Below, piece by piece: positions 1-9,890 of a stretch of 64,000 nucleotides of DNA (position 1 is the first letter of the stretch; every line of letters starts with the position of its first letter). Source of the stretch: Phylloscopus collybita (taxonomy: Eukaryota > Chordata > Aves > Passeriformes > Phylloscopidae); assembly GCA_027886175.1 (NCBI GenBank), contig JAJNNQ010000008.1:4185501-4249500 (forward strand), given 5' to 3'. The notes under the pieces were generated by a model. It worked only from the letters and a program-made list of their open reading frames with translations, was not told the DNA's origin and made no database searches. A program made the translations under genes and the position numbers.

Positions 1-567
1 CAACTGAGAGGAAATAAGGAAAGCTTTCTACTTCTCAACCACAGTCTTCAAACACAAAGACTTTTTTTTTTTAAGAGATCTAAAAGCCAGAACATGGAGG
101 AGGAGCAATTACCTCAAGTGTTTGGTTGCCCCTACAGCTCATAGACATGTAAATGCCATTGTAAAGCCTTAGCTTCAGTTGGAGGAAAGGAATAGATGGG
201 CCATTTGGGGCCAGCAGCCTGAAAGGAAAACATAGTGCTAAGGCTAGCACACTCTCCAGCCCAGAAATGCAACAATCTAAGACTCAGACACAACTACTAT
301 TCGAGCTAGAGTCAAGGTCATTCTCCTGCCAAGTTGATGAACTCTCAAAATCATTTTTTGCAGGAAAAACTTTCCCAAGAGTAAAGAAAGATATTCTTTC
401 AACCACGGAAAAAGGATATTCAAAACCATTCAGAGAGAAGGACTTCAATCCCAAACGGGCTGAGGACCGATAGCCCGAGGTTGGCCTTTTTGTCACAAAC
501 TACAGGTCACCTTGGAAAGGCAGGTGTAATTCACCAAGAAAAGTGAGAAGAGGTGAAGAATCCTTAC
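1..567 (-). other. PDPR intron after coding exon 6 (continues off the left edge)
   Basis: No exon matching the following part of PDPR and no repeat was recognised. The reading frames in this stretch are not supported. Confidence 0.7.
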
Positions 568-685
568 TTGGTAAGCCGCTTGACAGAGGGTCCTTCAAAG
601 GATGTGTCAGGAGGTAGAAGTGTTCACAGGCATGGAGTGGGATATGGACTGGTTCCTCCCCAGAGTGGCCCAACTCATAGGCCCA
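568..685 (-). CDS. PDPR: PDPR coding exon 6 ([11 protein letters not shown]...LSSGLP)
   Basis: 118 nt, acceptor TTTGTTTCAG, donor GTAAGG. It encodes [20 protein letters not shown] and [14 protein letters not shown], with one base carried into the next exon. That next exon (expected to start near IVDADGR) is not within the leftmost 567 bases. Confidence 0.95.
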
Positions 686-3600
686 CTGAAACAAAAGAAG
701 TGCAGGTAAGAATGGAAAAGAAAAAAAAAAAAAAAAAAAAACAGCTCCAGGAAAAGAGCAGGGCATAAGCACAGATCACCTCTCTGATTTTGCTTTCATA
801 AAAGAACAAGATTTGGTTCAGACCCCGAGACATGAAACAGACACAACTTTTTTCTCTTTTCTTAGAATTTGAATTGTTTTGGATAAAGACTGTTTCTCTG
901 TTCCTAACACAAGGACTAGAAAAGTGGGGCCCTGACTCAAAACTAAGAAGTACCAGTTTACAGAACAAAAGCAAAATAAGACCTGTAGACCAAAGTCAGT
1001 ACTAGGTCCAGCATCTAGAAGCAGAATAGTCAGCAGTTAGGTGTCTGTACTAAGACGCTTTACTAACAAGCGGGACAGCTGCTAGCTGAAAAACTGCAAT
1101 TTTCAGGTATATTTTCTAGCAGAGAAGACATGACATTAGGGAGTAAAAGCAAACAAATTTTTGGGGAGGGAAGTGAGAGAGAAGGAGCTGGCTCCCTAAC
1201 AGCCAAAGCAAAGTTCTTCCTGTCAGAAGGGTGAACCTCCCAGCAGAGAGACCATGGACACAACTGTACCAACAAGCTGCAGGTACTGCTCAGCAGGTTA
1301 ACACCCAGCCTTTGGTGCACAGCAAATGGCAAGCACTGCTCTTCCTCCTTCACACCCCTGCTGGGATAAGCTGATGAGTAACACGACTTGATCTACTCCA
1401 GTAAACCAAGCCAAAGCACAAACCGCTAAAAAACCCAAAAGAAAAACAAAAAAAGGAACAGAGGGAAGTGCACGTATTCTTAAGCATCAGAAACAAGAGA
1501 GAAAAAATGTCAGTAATCCAACCTGGCCAGCACAGTTGACGAAGTACTCGCATTGAATCCGCCCTCTGTCAGTCTCGACTCCGGTCACCCGACCTTTCTG
1601 GATTGTGACGTGACTGACACATGTCCGCTCGTGGATCTGGACACCTGGAGAGGACATCAGAATGTCAGCATACCATAAGCCTTCTTTCTAAAGTGTCAGA
1701 CTGTTAGCTTTAAACACTTATGTTCAACCAAAATGCTTATTTTCTCTTGGAGACAAAATTTCTACTCTTGACCCAGAAATTCTCAAGCAAAACCCTATTA
1801 TTTGTAAAACATTGTTTGTACAATTTGTACAGGCTGAGACTGTAAAGAGATGGAGTTTGTTTTTTTTTCCCATGTGACAATCTGAGTGATAAATAGACCC
1901 CTAGTATTAACAACATGGAAAAAAAAGAGTCTCAGCTATGGAATTAATTCCATTACAATTCCTTTATGCAAAAATTGTAGCTTCAGGTGGTATGACTGGT
2001 TCTCTTATGGGAAATAAGCAATTTAGTGGAAAAAAACAATAAGCAGTATGCAAAAACAAGCTGGGCTAAAAGAAACTAACAGAGGTATCTTCCTAAGAGC
2101 TTCTTCCAATCTGATGGACTTTTATCCTTAATGACCTCTATTTCCTATTATCATGTTTAATCTTTCCCCTTACTTTTAAACCACTCCAAATTTGGAGTGC
2201 TAGGCAAACAGCATTTATTACTATACTTCCAAACCCATTTCCAAAGCTTATGTGGTCAATTAAATACTCCACGAGGCTCAGCCACCCCTCTTCATTTGTA
2301 GGTAATTAACTATTTTGATGTGTAATTATGAGTCAATTCTAGGAAGGAAAGAGTGTGTGCTTTTTCAGAGAAACATGTAACCACTAAAAACAACAAACAG
2401 GTGCTTGATCTATCCCAAGAAACCTGTAAAGATTCAGCATGTAAAATATTTCAGTCTGTTTTTTCAGAAATGAACAGGCTTAAAGAATCTGAACTTCACA
2501 GAAATAACAGAATTTTGGTCTTCAGTGCTCAGTTAGAGTATCAAAAGAGATACAGAACATAGCTATCATGCAGGAGTGCACTCTATAGATAAAAAAAGTT
2601 CCTACCATTCCGTGAGGCAGCGGTCGCCAGAGCCAGACTCACATTGGCAGATGACACGAGTGCATCTTCTGGCACATACATGGCCCCCACAAGGTCATGG
2701 ATGTTGATCAGTGGGTGGAGCTGTAACACTTTCTTTGGGCTGATAATTTCACATGGTATTCCCATCACACTGCCACAGAACATAAGAAACATGATGTCAT
2801 TTGTCTTGCAGGAGAGCTGGTGCACACCAAAGCTGAGTTGTACTTCCTGCTCATACGTACTTCAGCGATGAAGCAATGCGCCTCAGAGAGATCAGTCGGT
2901 CCTGAGTCTGAGCCAGTGAAATAGAGCCTGTCTTCATGTACCCTATGACAATGACCAAAGTCAAGTCAGATTTGGACAGGACCTTGAATTCCTTTCCATC
3001 TCAGACTCACTGCTTTAATATAATTGCATACTTGTTGTTTCCACTATTGAGGAGCCTGGAAATCCCACATCCTCGAGTAACTTTAAATACTTACGAGGTA
3101 GTAACTAAAAAGTGCATGGGAGAGCTTTTCAAAAAGCAATCTAATTTTTAATTGTGTTCTCTTTCTACTTCATATACTCCTGTTAAAAAAAAAAACAACA
3201 AACAAACAAAAAAAAAGCGCCAAAACTCTGAATTTCACACATGGTAGGTATTAAAAGAGAGAGAAGTTACTGCCCAAAAAGTGATCTAATGACTACTCAA
3301 GAGGCATAAAACTTCAACAACTAAAAGCAGATACTATGTCACTCCAACACCTACACTAAATTAGTATTCATCTTAATTGCAGGCATAATTATTAACCTCT
3401 CTTGAGTCTGACATGCATCACAAGTTCTTGTCAGAAGGAAACTTCCAGTGATCAAGTTTCTCCTATTAGGTACATGCTCAAACATTTTGGAGGGAGAGGG
3501 AGAACTTCAACATAATCTTTTTTTGTTATTTCCAAGGCTAAACTGCAGTAAGAGACACAGCTTTGCCTATGCTTCAGTGCTCCTGTTAACCACGTTTTCT

Positions 3601-6599
3601 TTTTGAGAAGTACACTAGTGCACAGAACAGGCTAACTTGCTCCAGTCACTGCAATATATTTTCCACACCCCTGTGACAATTCTGGTTGTCTGCCCAAATT
3701 ACAGACAACATGCAAATTGTCAAAATTTGCAGGTAGTCTGACTTCAGTTTGCCAATCTGATATTCTTCTCCCCATTCTATCACTACACTAGTGACATCCC
3801 TTTGCATCTGATTAGGTCCATATGTATTGTTTTTGAACAGGACTTTCAAGCCTTAAGACATTCCAAACAACAGTCATATTGCAGTGTCAGTACTTCAGCT
3901 TCCCAAAGATGATTCCATGATGACACTTCCAGTACCTGTTTGCACTCCTGTCTCCTGCTCCAGCTGCTGGTAGAGCTTGTTTGAGTAGTGTGCCATCTTC
4001 AGCTCTATGGACACGGGCCTGGCTGTGCTCACAATGCCGGCACAGAAGCGAGTGGTGCCAGCAGCCAACCTGCAGGGGAAGGTGCAGAGAAGGGCCTCAT
4101 ACAGCTGCCAGGCACACCCTGCACACCAAGCTGCTCCAGCAGCTCCCCTGGCAGCACAAACCACACAGCAACTCCTCCTCCAAACATATCAGAGCAACGC
4201 TTTAAGTTGGACAAATTAGGGATGATACAACCTCTAGAATGATTTTCCTTTTACTCACTTTTGAAAACACATTGCATTTCAAGACAATTTATCTTTAACG
4301 AGTCCTAAACACTGACATTTTTCAAAAAAAGCATTTTTGTAAAAAAAAAAATAAAAAATCTTACACTTAAGTTGAACTGCCTGATTCTTTCCTTCTCCAA
4401 GGCAGGATTTCCCTCAAATCAACTTGGTTTTGAGTCTTGCATCTTTGGACATTATAGTATGAGCAAGTCCCTCTCATTCTGTAACAGCTGCCATAGACAG
4501 GCACATGTTTCTTGTCCCCTCTAAAACTGTCCTTAAACCATTGAGCTATCTGGTGAAGGGCTGCCCCAGAAACAGAAACCTACACAACTCTATACAGCAT
4601 GGACAGGAAACAAGACAATTAGATCTAAGCATCTCCCTTGCAGCCTGCTTCCACAGTAATTCCAAGTTATCTTTGCTGCTGCTAAAGACATCCTACATTT
4701 TTCCATTTGACACAACTGCTTTCAGCCTAGCATGTCTATATTCTCTCAGTAATTCAACCTAAGATTCAGTTGGGTAAGGAATATTTGCTACACCACTACC
4801 CAATGACAACCTAAAGAGCTGAAGCACAGTCTCACCCCACTGTGCTCTTCATAAGACATTTCTGCTACTGCAGTATTCCTATTTCTCCTTGAGCATGCAC
4901 AGACTGAGCCTGCACAGCATCTTAATTCACTGCAGGTCTTTAATGGGCTGCTCATACCTTGCTCCAAGCCAGCAAAAACGACATTCCCTTGCAAAAGCAG
5001 CCCAGCACCCTTCTTTGCTCAGATGGGCCATACTCACAAGGTCTCAGATGAGACTACCCAATTTCTTTTCTTTACAGCTAGAAAGAACCTGCTCCTTCCC
5101 AACCACACAAACTCCAGGAAGTACAGCTAATTATTCCCAAAGGCAGTATCAGATGGGAAGCTCTAAAGTAGATGAAAAAATATACAGCACTTACTCAGGG
5201 CATTAGAAGCTGCCACAATAAACACCTCTTCAAACCCTAAAGTCTCAGTGGTGTCTCATGCCCAGGATCTCCAAACTGCTTAATGAAAACACCACAGATA
5301 CCCCTCAGAAAGAAACGTCTAAAGCAACAGGGGAAATGTTGGGATGCACAGCTTTCAACAGGAACTGTGTGTTCTGCTACAGAGAGCTGACCCAACTCAC
5401 TGAGGGCACTTCTCAGCCAAACCGTAACAGCCTTGGCTATTTTACAGAGAGGCACTAAATCCTCCAACAAACTGGATAATCTGAGCATTTAACCAGCTTA
5501 CAGGGCGATGTTTTAGTGATGCCTGCTTATAACCTCTTGCAATCTCTGGAGCTTTGCTGGCTGTGTAATGCTTTAGACACACACGGCATCCTGCTCTGAG
5601 AGGTCAACAGGGGCTGTAGAGTAACGTGGATTTGTAGTTCATTTAAAATGGTCCATCATCTTTGCCAGCTACACTGTTTTACATGGTCACCTGTGATTAC
5701 ACCACAGCAGCTAAATATCCCCCAAAGGAACTGTGGTGTGTGGAAAACCCACACCAGAGCAGAGTTCTCCTGATGGGAACTGCAGCATATGCAGGACACA
5801 CACTGGAGCCCAGTACTGATCACACCCCACTGTGTCACCCCCATGTTTCTCAGGGCACTGTGGGGAGGTAAACACCCTGGAGTGCAGGAGTGAAGCTGAG
5901 GAAAAAAAAAGGTGGTGTTTTACTGCTTGTTTTTTGTTTCTCACTAACTGAATCTATTATAACTGTCATGAAATAAGTCATTATTTTAAATTAATTCTCC
6001 CTAGGGTAAGTCTGTTTTGCCCATCACAGTACAATCTCCATATCTTTATCCTGATTCACAAGTTTCCTTGGCTTATTTTCTCTCTATCTGACAGAGGGAA
6101 ATGGCAAGGCTGTGTGGGAGTCTGGCCCTGAGCCATGGCTACCCCACCACAATCACACAAGGGATACTCTTCACCTTGCAGAGCAGTCCTGTGCTTGGGA
6201 AGGGGCAGTAAGTGTTTTTATTAATGTTCAGTATAACCTTATTCCCCCAATGAAAAGGCTATTATCAGGTCCTCACTTTAGTACAGGTGAAGACATAGAA
6301 ATAACAAATTACAGCAGATATTGTTCTGCACAGAAGCCTTTTTTTGTTGGGTTTTTAACCAGAAATCCTTACCTGCCCTGCTCAAGTAAGACTATATCCT
6401 TCAAACCCATCTTGGAAAGGTGATAGGCCACAGAGGTGCCCATGATTCCACCACCACAGATGACAACCTGTGCCTGCGCTGGCAGGGACACCGGATGAGG
6501 TTCTGCTGTAGTTGAGGTGCTGCGCTGGGAGCCGGGCATCCTCCTCCATTTCGGGTGAGCTGCCCGCCACTGGATGTCGGACAGCAGTCGCAGAAACAT
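568..6599 (-). CDS. PDPR: PDPR, pyruvate dehydrogenase phosphatase regulatory subunit (5' six coding exons; 3' part off the left edge)
   Basis: PDPR is the regulatory subunit of mitochondrial pyruvate dehydrogenase phosphatase, a matrix flavoprotein related to dimethylglycine dehydrogenase that restrains the catalytic phosphatase (family knowledge). Six exons at 6373-6599, 3936-4069, 2861-2942, 2606-2769, 1523-1644 and 568-685 join with matching phases into 847 nt, encoding residues 1-282 of a protein that is about 880 residues in mammals. Visible features are a basic N-terminus (residues 1-40) suited to mitochondrial import, a Rossmann dinucleotide loop GGGIMG at residues 49-54 followed by an acidic beta-2 end (LLEQGR), and family blocks [40 protein letters not shown] and HACEHFYLL. 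Every intron is GT-AG. The gene follows GLG1 on the same strand, with a CpG-island promoter between them. No break or frameshift is seen, so this looks like the functional copy rather than a pseudogene. Confidence 0.95.
686..1522 (-). other. PDPR intron between coding exons 5 and 6
   Basis: Holds the A21 run. Nothing else recognised. Confidence 0.85.
721..741. repeat. A21 run (T21 in PDPR pre-mRNA)
   Basis: Uninterrupted A21, 35-55 nt upstream of the acceptor of PDPR exon 6 in transcript orientation. Confidence 0.95.
1523..1644 (-). CDS. PDPR: PDPR coding exon 5 ([12 protein letters not shown]...EYFVNCAGQ)
   Basis: 122 nt, acceptor TCTCCAG. The donor GTTGGA is non-canonical at +3 but keeps G at +5. 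It encodes [26 protein letters not shown] sequence, in which NCAG is a typical DAO-family motif near the FAD. The exon ends in phase 0. Confidence 0.93.
1645..2605 (-). other. PDPR intron between coding exons 4 and 5
   Basis: AT-rich unique sequence. Nothing recognised. Confidence 0.85.
2606..2769 (-). CDS. PDPR: PDPR coding exon 4 ([13 protein letters not shown]...ATAASRN)
   Basis: 164 nt, acceptor TGTGGCAG, donor GTAGGA. It encodes [15 protein letters not shown] and [15 protein letters not shown], close to mammalian PDPR. The intron separating it from exon 3 (2770-2860) is only 91 bp. Confidence 0.95.
2861..2942 (-). CDS. PDPR: PDPR coding exon 3 ([19 protein letters not shown])
   Basis: 82 nt, acceptor CATAG, donor GTACGT. 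It is too short for a plain open-reading-frame scan and was found by family similarity. It starts by completing a Gly codon and ends with AA, which joins the T of the next exon to make Asn. Confidence 0.93.
2943..3935 (-). other. PDPR intron between coding exons 2 and 3
   Basis: Contains one A-rich simple repeat. Nothing else recognised. Confidence 0.85.
3184..3216. repeat. A-rich simple repeat
   Basis: Two A-runs flanking CAAA-type units, in the PDPR intron between coding exons 3 and 2. Confidence 0.9.
3936..4069 (-). CDS. PDPR: PDPR coding exon 2 ([11 protein letters not shown]...ETGVQT)
   Basis: 134 nt between a CCCCTGCAG acceptor and a GTACTG donor. The first base completes the Arg of EQGR, and the last G starts the next codon. 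It encodes the conserved [11 protein letters not shown] and [14 protein letters not shown] blocks of the DAO-type oxidoreductase domain. Confidence 0.95.
4070..6372 (-). other. PDPR intron between coding exons 1 and 2
   Basis: 2.3 kb of mostly unique sequence. The reading frames here lack family similarity. Nothing recognised. Confidence 0.85.
6373..6599 (-). CDS. PDPR: PDPR first coding exon (residues 1-75 plus 2 nt)
   Basis: The ATG at 6597-6599 has a purine at -3 and opens the frame [20 protein letters not shown]. The exon carries the presumed mitochondrial presequence (many Arg, few acidic residues) and the FAD-binding segment [17 protein letters not shown]. The donor GTAAGG lies just left of 6373. 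The exon probably starts at 6672 as 5'UTR, because a pyrimidine-rich acceptor ending CCTTCCTAG lies immediately upstream; that 5' limit is inferred. Confidence 0.95.
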
Positions 6600-6672
6600 T
6601 CTGGCAGCTCTTTGTTACTTTTCCTAAAGCACCGCCTAGATGCGTTCAGGCGTTACCTCAGTACCACTCCTT

Positions 6673-7436
6673 CTAGGAAGGAAAAGATGAGACTCACATT
6701 ACCACTTATCTTATTACACACAGGGCTGGCAGCAGGGAACATCACGTGCTGTGTCGGGTATAAGTGGACATGAAAAAGCTGATCAGCAAACAAACAGGAG
6801 GGCAGTTGCTCCTGAAACAACAACCTTGCCGTTAAGACTTAAACTTAGATCATGAAATAGGAAGAGCATTACACCTTTGGTTCTGACACAGTGCAACTTG
6901 ACAATGAGCAAAGAACCAGATGAGAGATGGAAAAGCTCTCACACCGGTGACAAGGTGAGCTGAAACAGCCATTAGGCACAGATCATGCTCTGGAATGTTT
7001 TCTAAAGCCAGAAGTTAATAGGGCACAAATAAGCTTGATTATTAACGCTGCCGGGCCTTTACCTGAAGAAGGAAACGAAGTCTGTGGTCAGAGTAACTGG
7101 CACAGGGCACTGGAGAGGCCCCGTCGGGAACAGCTTTACCACAAGCTTTACTCCAGGGCCTGGCTGCAGCAGCTTCACCAGCAGCAGCAGCGGAGGTTCC
7201 CTCACCCGCAGACTCCGGTCCGTGCCGGCAGCCTGAGGGACGGAGGTGTCAGGGCGCGGGGTGTCAGGGAGCCCCAGGGCGGGGAGCCCCCGCCTCAGCC
7301 TGCTCGCCCCCGCCGGAGCCCCCGACCCCGCGCTGCGGGGCGGCCGGGAGGGGAATGAGGGCCCGGAGCGGTGCCGGCAGCGGGCGCGCCGGAGTCGCGG
7401 AGCGGGGCCGGGGTCGGCGGGGACGCGCCGGCTCAC
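6673..7436 (-). other. Probable PDPR first intron
   Basis: From the presumed donor at 7431-7436 to the acceptor CCTTCCTAG. Its right part is the edge of the CpG island. Both limits are inferred. Confidence 0.45.
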
Positions 7437-7500
7437 CTGGGGCAGGGGGAGGCCGGCCTGACCTTCCGCGCTTTACGGCCGCGGCCGACGCGCGACAGCC
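7437..7500 (-). other. PDPR: Candidate noncoding first exon of PDPR
   Basis: A strong donor CCCCAG|GTGAGC lies at the left end (GTGAGC at 7431-7436), inside the CpG island and upstream of the acceptor at 6673-6675. A second possible donor, TTCAG|GTAAAG, is at 7059-7064. The right limit (start site) is a guess. Confidence 0.4.
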
Positions 7501-7600
7501 GCCCCTGCGCGTGCGTCATCCGCCCCCGCCCAGCCGCGGGGAGGTGCCCAAGCGAGGCCCCGCCCCTTAATCCACCGCCCCTTTCTCCCCCTCGTCCCCT
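7437..7600 (-). promoter_or_regulatory. PDPR: CpG-island core promoter of PDPR
   Basis: GC- and CpG-dense stretch (the island extends to about 7200) directly 5' of PDPR and 3' of the GLG1 poly(A) site. Motifs seen: GC box CCCCGCCCC at 7558-7566, NRF-1-like TGCGCGTGCG at 7506-7515 (one mismatch from the palindromic consensus), CRE half-site read as ATGACGC on the minus strand at 7513-7519, and ETS/GABP-like CTTCCG at 7463-7468. NRF-1 and GABP sites are common at nuclear genes for mitochondrial proteins, which fits PDPR; actual binding is inference. No TATA box is evident. The exact start site is not determinable here, but 7470-7560 is likely. Confidence 0.7.
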
Positions 7601-7640
7601 CAGAAATAAACCACCACAAGTACAAACCTGCAGACTCTTT

Positions 7641-7646
7641 TTTATT
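7641..7646 (-). terminator. GLG1: GLG1 poly(A) signal AATAAA
   Basis: Reads AATAAA on the minus strand. A CA cleavage dinucleotide follows at about 7629-7630, then a GU-rich downstream element TTGTGGTGGTTT (7608-7619). All three parts are correctly spaced. Confidence 0.85.
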
Positions 7647-8696
7647 AAATTCTCCCATTTCATCTGTACAGAACAAAAAAATGCACATTATTATGTTCAG
7701 AATTTCAGTAACATCTCAAAATTACACAGCATGGACATGTAAAAAAAAAAAACCAAAAAAGAAAACCAAACCAAAAAAAAACGACTGAAACAAGGAGCAG
7801 CCAGGATTTATACACAGAAAGGGGAAACAATTTACAAAAAAAAAAAAAAAAAGTCTCGTTAATGTCACATTTAAAAATAATTATAATAAAAAAGAGAGAC
7901 TACGTTCAAACAGCATCTGCTGTACAATAGGAATCCGCTGGGTCTGGTTTGTACACTGCGGGGTGCTGGGGAGCCCCGTTCCCCCTGCACCCGCCTCATG
8001 CCCAGTCCAACACACACGCTACTCACAGCTTCCGATCCTCCGCTTCTACGGGCGGCAGTCGCACCCTTCCCTTTTCTCCTAGTTCAGTATTTCCCAAGGC
8101 GAGAGCTAGGCAAGCATTTCTATCTAACTCAGTCAACAAAGGGGCAGCAGGGGTGGGATCTCAGGGTGTAGGGATTCACCCTGGCAGGGATCTTTGCATT
8201 TGGTCAGCTACGGAATCAAACTTGGGTGTTGTGCAAGGAGAAAATCTTGCCTCTGGCTAGTCAAGAGCAACGTTATTACTCCTCCCTATCCCAGGCAGTG
8301 TCCAGGAACTCAACTGAGCAGAGGCAGAATTCCACCAGCACAGGACAAAGCGCAGTGCCAGATGAATTCTCTCTGGCCCATGTGTGATTTGGGTCCCCTC
8401 TAACCGTGACTCATTGGTGGAAGCAAAATGGCAGGTCTGGCCCCCAAACAGGGACGCTGTGCAAAGATCAATACCTGGGAGCTGTCTGGAGGATATGAAC
8501 CCAGAATGAGGAACGTGCTCTTACACAAACCCACACTACAGCTGTTTACACAGAGCTGTACTTTAAACAGGGACAGAAGTGCTAGATGAAATATTCTGGT
8601 TTTATACCACACTTGTGCACTCATACACACCTCAAAACTAACTTTTTTTTTTTTTCTCAAACAAAACTGATAAAGTAAAAAACCCTACAATCTTCT

Positions 8697-8702
8697 TTTA
8701 TT
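8697..8702 (-). terminator. GLG1: Possible proximal poly(A) signal in the GLG1 3'UTR
   Basis: AATAAA on the minus strand about 1 kb upstream of the distal signal, followed by an A-rich rather than GU-rich stretch. Other hexamers occur at 9893-9898 and 10211-10216. Use is unproven. Confidence 0.25.
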
Positions 8703-9432
8703 AAATAGTAACGTTGTGTTTTAACAGAAATCGCCATCCAACTTGAATGCAATTCCTCTACAACACTACGGGACTCCAGTGATCCCTCTGGCTTGTCATA
8801 TTTCTTCCCTCTTTACCTACCTGCAGTTAGTTTCTGTACTTGAGACAATCATAACTGTTATTTTCCATACAATACACTTACTGTGGATTCTTTCAGCAAC
8901 ACTGATTATATCACAGCGTCAGATTCTGGAGGAAATGCTAGTATTTTGCTACAGAATTATTCAACCTTCACTAGGGTCTTTCCAGCTCTTTGCAGTGACA
9001 CAGACACATAGATACTCAACCCAATCTGCTGGGCAATACACTTCAGGTGCCAGAAATTTTGTTCCCACCCAGATGAGTGACTCCACCCTAATGTCAAAAC
9101 TGAAGCAAGAGAATCCCAAGCTCAAACTCTCAAAAGGACTTGATTAGATTCACTAGGTAAACAATAAATAAGCTTATTACTGTGAATGAGAATGAACTGT
9201 AACAGGCTAGCAGGAGTGTAGAGGTGCACATCATGCACAGTTCCTGACACGTGCAAACACATGCCATCATTTAGGAGGAAAAACTTGTTAACCCTCGCAG
9301 CAGCAGGAAGCAAATGGAGAGCTGCATGCTTTGCTAGACCCCAAACATCCAGCTCCTCCATCCACACCCTGAGCACTAGCATCATCAAGTCTAGAATGAG
9401 CTCACCAAGAGAAGGTTTTGTGATGATCAGAA

Positions 9433-9480
9433 GAAAAACAAACAAACAAACAAAAAACACACACACAAGAAAAAAATAAA
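9433..9480. repeat. CAAA / CA simple repeat
   Basis: Four CAAA units, then A-rich and (CA)5-like sequence, within the GLG1 3'UTR. Confidence 0.9.
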
Positions 9481-9713
9481 ACCCTTTCAACAACAATCTC
9501 CTAAATTGCATTCAGTGGAAAGTAGACTTCTACAGTGAGAGGTAAGGGTCACGAAGAGGAAAGACTACTGCAGGCTCTTCCACACTAACCCACTTCTCCT
9601 GGCTGACTGCAGCTACTGCTAACACTCTCTGTTAAAACAGGGACGTTAAAAAGGCTTTCTCGAATTCAAGGCAACAGCAGTGTTTCTTACAACCATTTCT
9701 CACACCTTCCTAC

Positions 9714-9890
9714 AAGGGTGGCAAGACACTGGCACAGGTTGCTCAGAGAGGCTGTGGACTCAGCATCCCTGGTGTGTTCAAGAGCAGCCTGGATGGGACT
9801 CTGAGTACCCTGGTCTACTGTGGAAGGTGTCCCTGCCCAAGGCAGGGGTTGGAATGAGATGAGCTCAAAACTGCTACATGACTCTATAAT
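9714..9890 (+). mobile_element. CR1 LINE 3' end, truncated, plus orientation
   Basis: Carries the recognisable CR1 tail order: CACTGGCACAGGTTGCTCAG, AGAGGCTGTGGACTCAGCAT, CAGCCTGGATGGGACTCTG, AAGGTGTCCCTGCCCAAGGC, GGGGTTGGAATGAGATGA. Typical 5'-truncated copy, diverged from consensus. It lies antisense in the GLG1 3'UTR. The short reading frame overlapping it is CR1-derived. Confidence 0.85.

Noticed and set aside
1..567. Next PDPR exon (IVDADGR region)
   Set aside because: No matching translation in any minus-strand frame. The open frame at 284-496 does not resemble PDPR.
7035..7742. Several overlapping Arg/Pro/Gly-rich open frames on both strands of the CpG island
   Set aside because: Stop codons are rare in GC-rich DNA. 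None shows family similarity or phase-compatible splice sites.
9680..9862. 60-residue plus-strand open frame
   Set aside because: It falls within the CR1 tail. This part of CR1 is the 3' end and its untranslated tail, so no gene is claimed.
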